Source: Methylobacter sp.
Lineage (GTDB): Bacteria; Pseudomonadota; Gammaproteobacteria; Methylococcales; Methylomonadaceae
Length of the DNA stretch: 64,000 nt
Reading direction: 5' to 3'
Assembly (NCBI GenBank): GCA_030699385.1
Contig: JAUYMY010000057.1
Span: 143,250-207,249 of the forward strand
Shown here: piece after piece, positions 56,084-64,000 of the stretch
How the letters are laid out: each line of letters begins with the position of its first letter
How positions within the stretch are numbered: the stretch's first letter is position 1
Program-made: the position numbers and the translations under genes
Notes under the pieces: generated by a model
Seen by the model: only the letters and a program-made list of their open reading frames with translations
What the model was told of the DNA's origin: nothing
The model's database searches: none

Positions 56084-57211
56084 TCAGGATAGTTTTTTAG
56101 AATTTTTGCTGTTACGGAAAACCAATGGCTTTTCATTCTCAGCTAAGGCGCTCGCTTTGGCTGAATCTATTGCCTCTTGAATAACGTGATGATTGGGCGA
56201 TTTGCTGCATACCGGGTCGGCGGCGTACATGTCGCCGCTTAATAAATAAGCCTGACAACGGCAGCCGCCGAAATCTTTTTCCTTTTCATCGCAACTGCTG
56301 CATGGCTCTTTCATCCAATCATAGCCACGGAAAAAGTTGAAGGCTTGGGACTCGTTCCAGATTTGTTCGATGCTGTAGTCTTTGACATTGGGGCAATTCA
56401 TGCCCGGCAAGTCGCGGGCGGAATGGCAGGGCAGGGCAGCGCCATCCGGCGCGATAGTCAGGAAAGTGGTGCCCCAGCCGTTCATGCAGGCTTTGGGTCG
56501 ATCTTCATAAAAATCAGGCACCACATAATAGATTTTCATTTTGCCTTCGACTTTTTCTTTAAAAGCCTGGGCGATTTGTTCGGCCTGTTCAAATTGCTCT
56601 TGGGTGGGCAGCAATAAATCGCGGTTGGTATGCGCCCAGCCGTAATATTGGGTGTTGGCCAGTTCCAGATAATCCGCACCCAATTCTTCCGCCATCGCCA
56701 ATATGTCGGCCATTTGGTGAATATTTTCGCGGTGAATGACTACGCACAACACCATCGGATAGCCGTGTTTTTTGACCAGATGGGCGACTTCTTTTTTATG
56801 CTGGAACGATGTTGTGCCGGCAATATGGTCGTTCAATTCCTGGGTGCTGGCTTGAATGCTGACCTGAATATGATCCAATCCGGCTTCTTTGAGTTCGACG
56901 ATTTTTGCTTCAGTCAAGCCATAGCCGGAGGTGATCAGGTTGGAATAATAGCCCAAGTCTCTGGCGTGTTTGACCAATTCGGGCAGGTCTTTTCGGGTCA
57001 GCGGTTCGCCGCCGGAAAAGCCCAGTTGCACCGCGCCCATTTTACGCGCTTGCGTCAGTACGCGTTTCCAGTCCTCAGTGTCCAGTTCGGTCTGATAGTT
57101 GGCATAATCAACCGGATTGGCGCAATACGGGCATTGTAACGGACAGGCGTAAGTCAGTTCTGCCAGCAGCCAGCGCGGCGGGGTGATGTTAATTTTGTTG
57201 GATCCAGCCAT
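56084..57211 (-). CDS. pqqE: PQQ biosynthesis radical SAM enzyme PqqE
   Basis: 375 residues. Radical SAM motif CPLQCPYC near the start and a SPASM-type C-terminal Cys-rich region (CHSARDLPGMNCPNV ... CSSCDEKEKDFGGCRCQ). With the PqqD chaperone it links the Glu and Tyr of the PqqA peptide, the first step of PQQ synthesis. It overlaps pqqD by 23 bases. Confidence 0.97.
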   Translation of the reverse strand: MAGSNKINITPPRWLLAELTYACPLQCPYCANPVDYANYQTELDTEDWKRVLTQARKMGAVQLGFSGGEPLTRKDLPELVKHARDLGYYSNLITSGYGLTEAKIVELKEAGLDHIQVSIQASTQELNDHIAGTTSFQHKKEVAHLVKKHGYPMVLCVVIHRENIHQMADILAMAEELGADYLELANTQYYGWAHTNRDLLLPTQEQFEQAEQIAQAFKEKVEGKMKIYYVVPDFYEDRPKACMNGWGTTFLTIAPDGAALPCHSARDLPGMNCPNVKDYSIEQIWNESQAFNFFRGYDWMKEPCSSCDEKEKDFGGCRCQAYLLSGDMYAADPVCSKSPNHHVIQEAIDSAKASALAENEKPLVFRNSKNSKKLS

Positions 57212-57461
57212 TTTTTAAAGCAACCTCTAGGAAAGCGGTAATGTCGTTGGTAAGACCTGTCGTGGCAAACTTCTGTTCCAGATCCGCAACGATTTGAGCA
57301 AGGTTGCGGCTGCCGTCGCAGAGCTTCAGTATTTCGGCAGAACTTTGGTTAAGCTCCACCATGCCTTCGGGATAGAGAATCACGTCTTTTTGCTGGGCTT
57401 CTTCCCATTGCAGGCGGTGCAGCGGGGAGAATTTAATGAGTTGATCTGGGTTTAGGGTCAT
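57189..57461 (-). CDS. pqqD: PQQ biosynthesis peptide chaperone PqqD
   Basis: A 90-residue RRE-fold protein (YPEGMVELNQSSAEILKLCDG) that binds PqqA and presents it to PqqE. It overlaps pqqE. It is separated from pqqC by five unrelated small genes, although pqqC and pqqD are normally adjacent or fused. Confidence 0.95.
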   Translation of the reverse strand: MTLNPDQLIKFSPLHRLQWEEAQQKDVILYPEGMVELNQSSAEILKLCDGSRNLAQIVADLEQKFATTGLTNDITAFLEVALKNGWIQQN

Positions 57462-57534
57462 GTTTTTTGTGTGGTTGCCTGGATGGCTTTTAGTGATAAA
57501 CGTTCGGCATGTTTGCTAATATCGTTGAGTTAAT

Positions 57535-57741
57535 TCACGCTGCAATGACTTGTTCGTGGACAAAATGTAGCCGTATCATTTTTGGCTTATCGGCAGGTTC
57601 GAAATGACAATCCACCGCCTCTCGTACTTTATGATGCAAGTCATTAAGATCTTCGGCATCAGTGAAAACAGACGCGTCCAATGCTCTAGCTGTAAAGCCG
57701 CCTTCCGGCGCATCTTCAACTAAAAAGATAATTTCATTCAT
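57535..57741 (-). CDS. HicB-like orphan antitoxin
   Basis: A 68-residue protein. EIIFLVEDAPEGGFTARALD and AVDCHFEPADKPKMIRLHFV fit the small HicB-like family often mislabelled as 2-oxoisovalerate dehydrogenase subunit, normally followed by a HicA toxin. Only 73 bases separate it from pqqD, with no room for HicA, so the toxin has been lost or never came along. Confidence 0.7.
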   Translation of the reverse strand: MNEIIFLVEDAPEGGFTARALDASVFTDAEDLNDLHHKVREAVDCHFEPADKPKMIRLHFVHEQVIAA

Positions 57742-57758
57742 GGGTCATGTTCCATTTT

Positions 57759-58004
57759 TTAGGCGGCGTGTTGCTTAATGTCGGTCAGTAACATGCTTTC
57801 GATGCTCAGATGATAATCTAATTCCGGCCATTCAATGCCGCTGCCCTGGCAAATAAATTGATAGTTAGATAGTTGTTTTAACGAGGCTTCTTGCAGTTCT
57901 TTGTACCATGATATAGGCGTTAAAATGACGCGCTCATCTTCAAGTTCGACCCGTAAATAGCAGTCATCAAAATGAACAGATTTACCTTTAGTTAAAATAC
58001 TCAT
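57759..58004 (-). CDS. DUF2442 protein
   Basis: 81 residues from ATG 58004, chosen for the good AGAGGA site in front; an ATG 21 bases upstream is also in frame. VHFDDCYLRVELEDERVILTPISWY and NYQFICQGSGIEWPELDYHLS are typical of DUF2442. Usually paired with DUF4160 as here (17-base overlap), a suspected toxin-antitoxin-like pair. Confidence 0.8.
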   Translation of the reverse strand: MSILTKGKSVHFDDCYLRVELEDERVILTPISWYKELQEASLKQLSNYQFICQGSGIEWPELDYHLSIESMLLTDIKQHAA

Positions 58005-58215
58005 CCCATTTCCTCTCAAATTCATCTTTATGGATTGTTACAAGTACAAGCGCTTTGTTTAGATTTTTTGGCTTCATGTAATTATGCGTTACCTTTAGCG
58101 AAGCCAGTTCAATTTTAGCAAAATCGCCGTCCTTCATGACATGAATGTGTTTGGGATCATGCTCGTTCGCATAAAAGAAAAATTTGAAGCCATCAACGTT
58201 TAACAAGGTCGGCAT
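57988..58215 (-). CDS. DUF4160 protein
   Basis: A 75-residue protein. FKFFFYANEHDPKHIHVMKD is the family signature. Pairs with DUF2442 downstream. Function not established; the pair behaves like mobile small operons. Confidence 0.82.
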   Translation of the reverse strand: MPTLLNVDGFKFFFYANEHDPKHIHVMKDGDFAKIELASLKVTHNYMKPKNLNKALVLVTIHKDEFERKWDEYFN

Positions 58216-58229
58216 TTTTACAATGAAAC

Positions 58230-58703
58230 TTATTTTATTGCTATTGCTACATTAACGCCGTAAGCCGATTGTTCTAATTTCCCCGTTTTACCGTAATAAT
58301 CAACAATGCCGTTTTCCCACGCAATCCAAACTTCCTCAGCGCCTGCCTGCAAATACAGCTGCACCTTGTTGGTCATTTCTTCTTTTGAGTTGAACGGTGA
58401 AACCACTTCAACGCAAATTTCAGGCGCTTGTGTATAAGGTGTTTCATAGCCATGTTGCTTAATAAATGCCTTGGAGCACCAGGCAACATCAGCGACTTTG
58501 ACGCCTTCAGTGGTTTGAACCGAGCATTCAGTTAATGCTTCGCCTTTTTTAAGCTTACGTTCAAATAAAGCGCTAATGCGTGACTGCAAACGACCATGTT
58601 TATTGGAAGCAGGTGTCATTTCAATTTTCCCATAGCGGTTTAATTCGATTTTAAACGGCAGGTTTTCAAAATACGGGTTATCAACTACTTCGGCCCATTG
58701 CAT
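58230..58703 (-). CDS. Uma2-family (DUF820) nuclease-like protein
   Basis: A 157-residue protein. The PD-(D/E)XK-like core is read as VKVADVAWCSKAF ... APEICVEVVSPFN and VEEVWI-like GAEEVWIAW. The Lys after the second acidic residue is not in its usual place, as is common in Uma2 proteins. Uma2 proteins are widely spread and of unknown role. Upstream of DUF4160 by 14 bases, same strand. Confidence 0.8.
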   Translation of the reverse strand: MQWAEVVDNPYFENLPFKIELNRYGKIEMTPASNKHGRLQSRISALFERKLKKGEALTECSVQTTEGVKVADVAWCSKAFIKQHGYETPYTQAPEICVEVVSPFNSKEEMTNKVQLYLQAGAEEVWIAWENGIVDYYGKTGKLEQSAYGVNVAIAIK

Positions 58704-58714
58704 TGTTCTATCTC

Positions 58715-59161
58715 CTAATTATTGGCAGTTGCTGGCGGCAGCCAGTCGTCGCTAACAATATTGTCAATTGTCCACGGGCAGTGTTCTGGAAAACAGTCCA
58801 TGCCAGTTTCATTGATAGCTATAGAAACACCATCGCCCCAAGCGTCGGCCAACCATTCCTGATCATGGATAGATGCTTTAAGACTGGGCGTGTTTGTTAA
58901 ACGTCGCGCAATGGCTTTTCGTTGCTCTTTAAGGGTGCGTTGCCAACTGCTGCTTTGACGTGCCGATTGGTATTGCCATTTAAGCAAATGGGCTAACAGT
59001 ACCGCCATACGGCTTGCCAGTTCACGTTGCTCGCTTTTGCCCACGTCTTCAATTTCCTCAGCAATGTGCTCTATATCAATGGCTGACAATTGTCCTGAAC
59101 GCAACAGATAGGCTTGCTCTTTAGCCCAGGCGACAATGTCATGTTCGTAGCTTACGGTCAT
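58715..59161 (-). CDS. DUF29 family protein
   Basis: 148 residues from ATG 59161 (MTVSYEHDIVAWAKEQAYLL). IDIEHIAEEIEDVGKSEQREL and LLAHLLKWQYQ are typical DUF29. Function unknown; often next to mobile or toxin-antitoxin genes. It starts one base after the end of pqqC, so it is likely translated from the same mRNA. Confidence 0.83.
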   Translation of the reverse strand: MTVSYEHDIVAWAKEQAYLLRSGQLSAIDIEHIAEEIEDVGKSEQRELASRMAVLLAHLLKWQYQSARQSSSWQRTLKEQRKAIARRLTNTPSLKASIHDQEWLADAWGDGVSIAINETGMDCFPEHCPWTIDNIVSDDWLPPATANN

Positions 59162-59162
59162 A

Positions 59163-59891
59163 CTATTTTTCAATATTAAAATACGGCGGCATGTCGTGGA
59201 TATAAGCCATGTACATTGCATCAGCCATCGTCCACAGCACATCCAGCTTGAATTTCAGAATTTGTATCATCCTGTCTTGTTGTTCGCGGGTCTTGTACCA
59301 GTCCAAGGTAATCGCCAAGCCGTGTTCGACATCGCGGCGCGCTTCAGTCAGGCGTTTGCGGAAATAAATATAACCTTCCTGTTCGACCCACGGGTAATGT
59401 TCCGGCCAGTTGTCCAGACGTTGCTGATGGATTTTAGGCGCAAACAACTCGGTTAATGAAGAACTTGCCGCTTCGTGCCATTCCGCCCGGCGGGCAAAAT
59501 TAACATAAGCATCGACCGCAAAACGCACGCCCGGCAACACGAATTTCAACGAAGTGATGTCTTCGCGGCTCAAGCCGACGGCGATGCCTAATTGTATCCA
59601 GGCTTCAATGCCGCCGGGATCGCCGGGGTGACCGTCATGATCCATAATCCGCTGCACCCATTTTGCGCGGGTTTCACGATCCGGGCAGTTGGCCAGAATG
59701 TTGGCGTCCTTAATCGGAATGCACACCTGATAATAAAAACGGTTGGCGACCCAGCCCTGCAATTGCGCTTGTGTCAATTTACCTTCGTTCATCAGCGTGT
59801 GGTAAGGATGATGAATGTGGTAATGGCTTTCCATGCCGCGCAGTTCGGCTTCAAATTGTTCTTTAGTCCAGACTTGATTAGCGTTGCTCAT
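59163..59891 (-). CDS. pqqC: Pyrroloquinoline-quinone synthase PqqC
   Basis: 242 residues from ATG 59891 ([19 protein letters not shown]). Cofactor-free oxidase that carries out the final ring closure and oxidation to PQQ; the family residues in [15 protein letters not shown] and [10 protein letters not shown] are present. Eleven bases after pqqB. Confidence 0.96.
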   Translation of the reverse strand: MSNANQVWTKEQFEAELRGMESHYHIHHPYHTLMNEGKLTQAQLQGWVANRFYYQVCIPIKDANILANCPDRETRAKWVQRIMDHDGHPGDPGGIEAWIQLGIAVGLSREDITSLKFVLPGVRFAVDAYVNFARRAEWHEAASSSLTELFAPKIHQQRLDNWPEHYPWVEQEGYIYFRKRLTEARRDVEHGLAITLDWYKTREQQDRMIQILKFKLDVLWTMADAMYMAYIHDMPPYFNIEK

Positions 59892-59901
59892 GGTGCATCC
59901 T

Positions 59902-60813
59902 TTATAAATCGATTTCCAAACCGTCGTAGGCCACTTCAATACCGGCGGCATCGAGTATTTTACGCTGTTCGGAATCGTCGTCTAAAATCGGGTTGGTGTT
60001 GTTGATATGAATCAATATCTTGCGGGCTTTAGCCACGCCGCTTAAAACTTCAATCATGCCGCCTGTGCCGGATTGCGGCAAATGGCCTATTTCGCGGGCT
60101 TTTTTGTGGCTGATCTGTTGCGTACACATTTCGTCATCAGTCCAGAAAGTGCCGTCAACCAGCAAGCAATCAACGGTTTGCATCGCAGCCATGACGTGCG
60201 GCTCTATTTCGCCCAGACCGGGAGAATAAAACACCTTTTTGCCGGTGGAAATTTGTTCGATGATGACGCCGATATTGTCGCCGTCGTGCGGATCATGGCG
60301 GTGCGGCGAATAAGGCGGCGCCTTGCTTTTTAAGGCTTGTGTGTAAAAGCGCAAATCATCAATGCCGGGAATGGTAAAGCTGCTGCCGTCGAATGGAATC
60401 GGGTGATGATTGACGGTGCAATAATCGGCCAGCATGTTAAATAACGGAAAGCCGGTGGTCAGGTCTTGCTTGACCATGTCGGTGCAATACACATCCAGCG
60501 GCTTGCCTTCGCGCAGCATCAACAGGCCGGTGGTGTGGTCGATCTGGCTATCGATCAACATGATCGCCTTAATGCCGGTATCGCGCACGCCTTCTTTCGG
60601 CTGGATAGCGGGAAACGCTTCCAGTTGGGCGCGAATGTCGGGCGATGTATTAAACAGCAGCCAATTAAGGTTGTCAGTGCTGACCGCAATTGATGACTGG
60701 GTACGGGCTGTGCCGTTCATTTCCTTATGCCGCAATCGATGGCAATTATGGCAGTTGCAGTTCCATTGAGGAAAACCGCCGCCTGCACCTGAACCGAGAA
60801 CTCTGATTTTCAT
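59902..60813 (-). CDS. pqqB: PQQ biosynthesis protein PqqB
   Basis: A 303-residue metallo-beta-lactamase-fold protein starting [19 protein letters not shown] with the Cys pair CNCHNC. It hydroxylates the linked Glu-Tyr intermediate. Separated from pqqA by a terminator hairpin. Confidence 0.96.
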   Translation of the reverse strand: MKIRVLGSGAGGGFPQWNCNCHNCHRLRHKEMNGTARTQSSIAVSTDNLNWLLFNTSPDIRAQLEAFPAIQPKEGVRDTGIKAIMLIDSQIDHTTGLLMLREGKPLDVYCTDMVKQDLTTGFPLFNMLADYCTVNHHPIPFDGSSFTIPGIDDLRFYTQALKSKAPPYSPHRHDPHDGDNIGVIIEQISTGKKVFYSPGLGEIEPHVMAAMQTVDCLLVDGTFWTDDEMCTQQISHKKAREIGHLPQSGTGGMIEVLSGVAKARKILIHINNTNPILDDDSEQRKILDAAGIEVAYDGLEIDL

Positions 60814-60878
60814 AATATGGGAAGGTTACTTAAGGGGAACAAAGGCCGGAATGATACGGGAATAAAGGGCATCAGGCA

Positions 60879-60910
60879 AAAAAAAGGGGCTCACGAAGAG
60901 CCCCTTTTTT
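60879..60910 (-). terminator. Hairpin between pqqA and pqqB
   Basis: AAAAAAGGGGCTC-acga-GAGCCCCTTTTTT, symmetrical, so it can terminate in either direction. It allows high pqqA transcript levels with partial readthrough into pqqB-E. Confidence 0.88.
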
Positions 60911-60922
60911 ATCCGTATCGAA

Positions 60923-60997
60923 TTAACGATTGTAGATATACATTGTTACTTCAAAGCCGAAACGCAGGTCAGTATAGCTAGGTGTTTCCCATTTCAT
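60923..60997 (-). CDS. pqqA: PQQ precursor peptide PqqA
   Basis: A 24-residue peptide found by reading the minus strand: begins MKWETPSYTDLRFGF and ends EVTMYIYNR. The conserved Glu and Tyr (E-V-T-M-Y) are the atoms source of PQQ. A GGAGAT ribosome site lies at 61001-61010. Confidence 0.97.
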   Translation of the reverse strand: MKWETPSYTDLRFGFEVTMYIYNR

Positions 60998-61058
60998 CGT
61001 AAATCTCCAGAAGTGTTTAAATTATTATGCTGTAGCTTGATCAAGTAAGCTGAATCGA

Positions 61059-61087
61059 AGTATACGATGAACTTTTTTTTCGTGCAA
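61059..61087 (-). promoter_or_regulatory. Promoter of the pqq operon
   Basis: On the minus strand TTGCAC (-35), a 17-base spacer and TATACT (-10), about 60 bases upstream of the pqqA ATG. It predicts a leader of about 50 bases. Confidence 0.65.
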
Positions 61088-61147
61088 CTGCAGAATCGTT
61101 GCAGCGTTTGCCATAGAGCCGCGCTCGGAAGCTTGATTGCATTCGAC

Positions 61148-61855
61148 CTATGCCGTCAAACTGGCGCCGTGTTTGCGCAGCCATTCCTTACGTTCACGGT
61201 AGTCCGGCATCACCTTGTCCACTTCATTCCAAAACGCATCGGTGTGGTTGCGGTAATGAAAATGACACAGCTCATGCACTACGATGTAGTCGATAATCTG
61301 TGGCGGCGCCATCATGCATTTCCAGTGGAAATTCAGCACACCGCTTTTACCGCAACTGGCCCAGCGATAACCCATCTCTTTCACTTTAATGCCGGCAACC
61401 TCGACGCCCACTTTCGGTGCAAAATAAGCCACCCGCTGGCTGAAACGCTGTACACCCTTATCGGAAAAATAAGTTTCAAATGCCTGTCTGGCGGCTTCAG
61501 TCCCGCCCTGTTCGATCACCGCGCGGCTCAAGCAAAAACGGCCTTCCTTTAACAGCAAGGCACGAGCCTGACCGGATACCAGCGACAGGCGATAAGCGCG
61601 CCCTAGATACAAAAAAGTTTCGCCGTTGACCCATTCGCGCACCACAGCGCTGGCATTTAGATCTTTCCATTCGGCCAGATTTTGGTAAATCCATAGCCGC
61701 TTGCTTTCCACTACCGCATCGGCCTGTTCAGGGCTGTAACTCTCTGGCGGCCGCACAGTGACTACGCCGTTACGTTCAATCACAATATCGGTGGTTTTGC
61801 GCGGACTGCCGGGCAGTAGCTGGTATTCAATGTCTCGGACACGTCTTACGTTCAT
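61148..61855 (-). CDS. YgjP-like (DUF45/M48-type) metallopeptidase
   Basis: A 235-residue protein. Zinc site YIVVHELCHFHYRNHTDAFW, with preceding MGYRWASCGKSGVLNFHW typical of the YgjP/DUF45 family. The stop lies 150 bases from pqqA. Its start overlaps the end of hsdR by 4 bases, a common gene order near type I restriction loci. Cellular role not established. Confidence 0.9.
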   Translation of the reverse strand: MNVRRVRDIEYQLLPGSPRKTTDIVIERNGVVTVRPPESYSPEQADAVVESKRLWIYQNLAEWKDLNASAVVREWVNGETFLYLGRAYRLSLVSGQARALLLKEGRFCLSRAVIEQGGTEAARQAFETYFSDKGVQRFSQRVAYFAPKVGVEVAGIKVKEMGYRWASCGKSGVLNFHWKCMMAPPQIIDYIVVHELCHFHYRNHTDAFWNEVDKVMPDYRERKEWLRKHGASLTA

Positions 61856-63864
61856 TTGTTATTCCCCGCTGCGCCCTTGAGCAGTTCATCATGGCGATTC
61901 TTGGCTAATTTCATAATCTCTATCGCAAGCCGTTCACGGTGGGTTTTTAACTCGATGACGCCGGTTAGGGTCAACGCGGTTTTGATTTCGCTGCGCGTTT
62001 TCTTCTGTTTGTCGCTGTTATGCCAGAAATCAATGCTGCCAATACTGTGTTGCAAGGTTTCAACAATCGATTCCATCAGTGCCTTCATCTTGGCTTTGGC
62101 ATTTACCGGCACTTCACCGTTGTTAAAAGCTTCATTGGCGATATGCTCAAAGAACGTGGTCGCTTCCTTGCTCATGCCTTCCTCGCCCTGTCTGCGGCCT
62201 TCGATGGCTACCGTGCGCAGTTTTTCCAACTCCTCGGCAAGCTTGTTCCATTGATCCTGATACTGGTCAATCAAATTTTCGACTTTTTGCGACAGACTTT
62301 TATAAAACGCCGGGTCTTCGTCCTGATGCACGGTGCAATGCTTACGAATGGCATGTTCCATCTCGCTGGCCTTGGCCTCGGCATTACCGGCCGCGTGTTG
62401 GTTTAGATGGGCGATAAAGTCCTCAGACAGTAACTCTATCGGCGGCACCTTGGGATTAATGCCCAGACTGATCAAATGCTCATTGATCAGATTGCGCACC
62501 TTCTGCCCGGCATCGCCCAAATTCATACTGGTGTCTTTATAGCGCTCTTTGGTGACGCGCAAAATATAACCCAAGCGCTTGGCCGGCACCCGGTATCTAT
62601 GCGCCGCTTGATTAGGCAGAATAATGTCCAGACTTATCAAAAATTTCTTCAGATAAACATCGAAATCGGCGCGGATTTTCTCGTCTTTCAGCAACTTAAC
62701 GGCCTCATGCACCACGGCGGCATCGTCTTCGATGCCGGCAAGTTGGCCCTCGACAAACTCGCGCAATTTAGCCACCTTGTGTTCAGCGAATAACTGCAGC
62801 AGGCGCTGATAGCGCTCTTCCAGCACCGGCACTTCCGAAGCGATATTCTTCAAGCCCAGCGCCAATTCCTGCTGCTCGTCGGCAGTCGCGTACAGAGTCA
62901 GCGCATCAGTGAGATTGTCGGTCAGGCCAATATAATCCACCACATAGCCGCGCTGCTTGCCTTTTTTTACCCGGTTAGTACGGGCAATGGCCTGCAAAAG
63001 CGTATGTTCGCGGATTTTTTTGTCGATATACATCACCTGCTCAATCGGCGCATCAAAGCCGGTCAACAGCATATCGCACACCACTAAAAAGGCGACCCCG
63101 GTATACACTTTATCCGGATCTTCAAGGTCGAAAGGTTTGCAGAAATTCTCTACCGCACTCCAGGCTTTGGCCTGTTTTCTCGCCTCAGTGATATAAGCCG
63201 CTTCGTTAGTGCCGTCGCCCGAAATCACCACCGCCGCTTTCAGAAACTGTACTTTGTTGATCAGCTCAAGGTCAGGCACCGGCTCGGCTTTCATTTGCTC
63301 GACCGTGTCCGCCAGCGCCTGATGAATGGCTTTCTGGTAACGCACAGCGGCCAGTTTGGAATGGCACACCACCTGCGCCTTAAAGCCATTGGGCAGGATA
63401 TGCGCCAGATAATGCTGCACCATATCCTTGGCAATAGCGGCAATGCGCTGTTCAGCTTCCAGCAGATCGCCGGTAGCGCCGTACTTTTTCTTAATCGCCA
63501 ACAATTCCTCTTCACTGCGATCCTTGAACAGATTTTCAAAGCGGGTTTCAAAACCGTGCTTATCGTTCAGCGCCGCGTCGGCAGTGCGGCCTTCGTAGAG
63601 AATCTGCAAAGTCGTGCCGTCTTCCACCGCATCCATCAGCCGATAGGTGTCGATATAATGACCAAAGCGCTTGATGGTTTTCTTTTCGCCGTGACGCTTG
63701 GTAATCAACGGCGTACCGGTAAAAGCCAGACGTGCGGCATTGGGGAACGCTTCAAAAATATTGTCGCCGAGGTCGGAACTCTGGGTGCGGTGCGCCTCAT
63801 CAATCATCAACACAATGCGCGATGAATTATTGACGATACCAAATGTCTGACGGGTAGGAATAGC
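61852..63864 (-). pseudogene. hsdR: Type I restriction enzyme HsdR, 5'-truncated
   Basis: About 670 codons are open, ending in a TAG at 63865-63867. It begins inside the helicase domain at FGIVNNSSRIVLMIDEAHRT (the DEAH box), followed by AFTGTP, the second RecA-like domain (VCDMLLTGFDAP; QAIARTNR) and the C-terminal helical domain. The nuclease and Walker A part, about 350-400 residues, is missing. No ATG-based start could restore it. Beyond 63867 the sequence is AT-rich and non-homologous, so an insertion or deletion has broken the gene; the missing part may lie outside the window. Confidence 0.85.
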
Positions 63865-63867
63865 CTA

Positions 63868-64000
63868 GCCTGTCGAAACGCCATCTACCAAGCCGCAAAT
63901 ATTATTAATATTCAATCACCTAAAAATCATACCGGATACAATATATCGACAAAAACGACAGCTTAAGCTGCTTTTATTTTTCTCATAAAACCACTTATCA
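63868..64000. other. AT-rich junction at the window end
   Basis: 133 bases following the hsdR break point. It includes the palindrome CAGCTTAAGCTG (about 63959-63970). I see no gene; this could be the edge of an insertion sequence that interrupts hsdR. Confidence 0.4.

Overview
The window looks like a chromosomal segment from a gammaproteobacterium, most likely a methanotroph or methylotroph of the Methylococcales type. The evidence is a pqqA-B-C-D-E set for pyrroloquinoline quinone (PQQ, the cofactor of methanol dehydrogenase), a complete Na+-translocating NADH:quinone reductase operon (nqrABCDEF plus nqrM), and the gammaproteobacterial rimP-nusA-infB-rbfA-truB-rpsO-pnp cluster. No methane monooxygenase or methanol dehydrogenase gene lies in the window, so the lineage is an inference.

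Layout. 1-1750: the end of cysS, a DUF2959 protein and a small lipoprotein. 1876-7777: two overlapping membrane-associated GTPases converging on a predicted SPFH/coiled-coil protein and a membrane coiled-coil protein. 7907-12330: the sulfate-activation operon cysD-cysN, split by an ATPase + TOPRIM-like gene pair that resembles anti-phage modules. 12587-15880: a lipoprotein and a CheB-CheR-PAS fusion. 16075-17882: an IS200/IS605 element with TnpA and TnpB, followed by a frameshifted nuclease-like gene. 18702-26906: nqr operon, nqrM, CBS protein and sbcB. 26937-35702: initiator tRNA and the translation/RNA-decay cluster. 35866-39064: an isoprenylcysteine-methyltransferase-like protein, a CmoA-like protein with an 11-G tract upstream, and a lone HerA ATPase. 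39238-40556: a TnpB-only element. 40610-45144: di-haem peroxidase, VapC-type toxin-antitoxin pair, and an operon of CheB, a receptor-tip-like protein and a di-iron oxygen-sensor-like protein. 45625-55215: AI-2E-family permease, a 1210-residue multidomain redox/light-sensor fusion, a tri-haem peroxidase between two copies of a palindrome, and a PAS chemoreceptor. 55641-60997: a frameshifted small gene and the pqq operon, interrupted by five small accessory genes. 61148-64000: a YgjP-like metallopeptidase and a 5'-truncated hsdR.

Three themes stand out. First, two core biosynthetic operons (cysDN and pqq) each carry accessory genes lodged between core genes in the same orientation, so the passengers are probably co-transcribed with essential metabolism. 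Second, there is a concentration of oxygen, redox, light and chemotaxis sensing between 40.6 and 55.2 kb. Its centre is a protein joining a DoxX-like membrane part, an NDH-2-like flavoprotein, a cyclic-nucleotide-binding domain, a BLUF photoreceptor and a cyclase domain that has lost its metal ligands. I consider this the most novel single object here. Third, several families of inverted repeats are scattered between genes.

All family calls come from reading motifs by eye. No database search was run.
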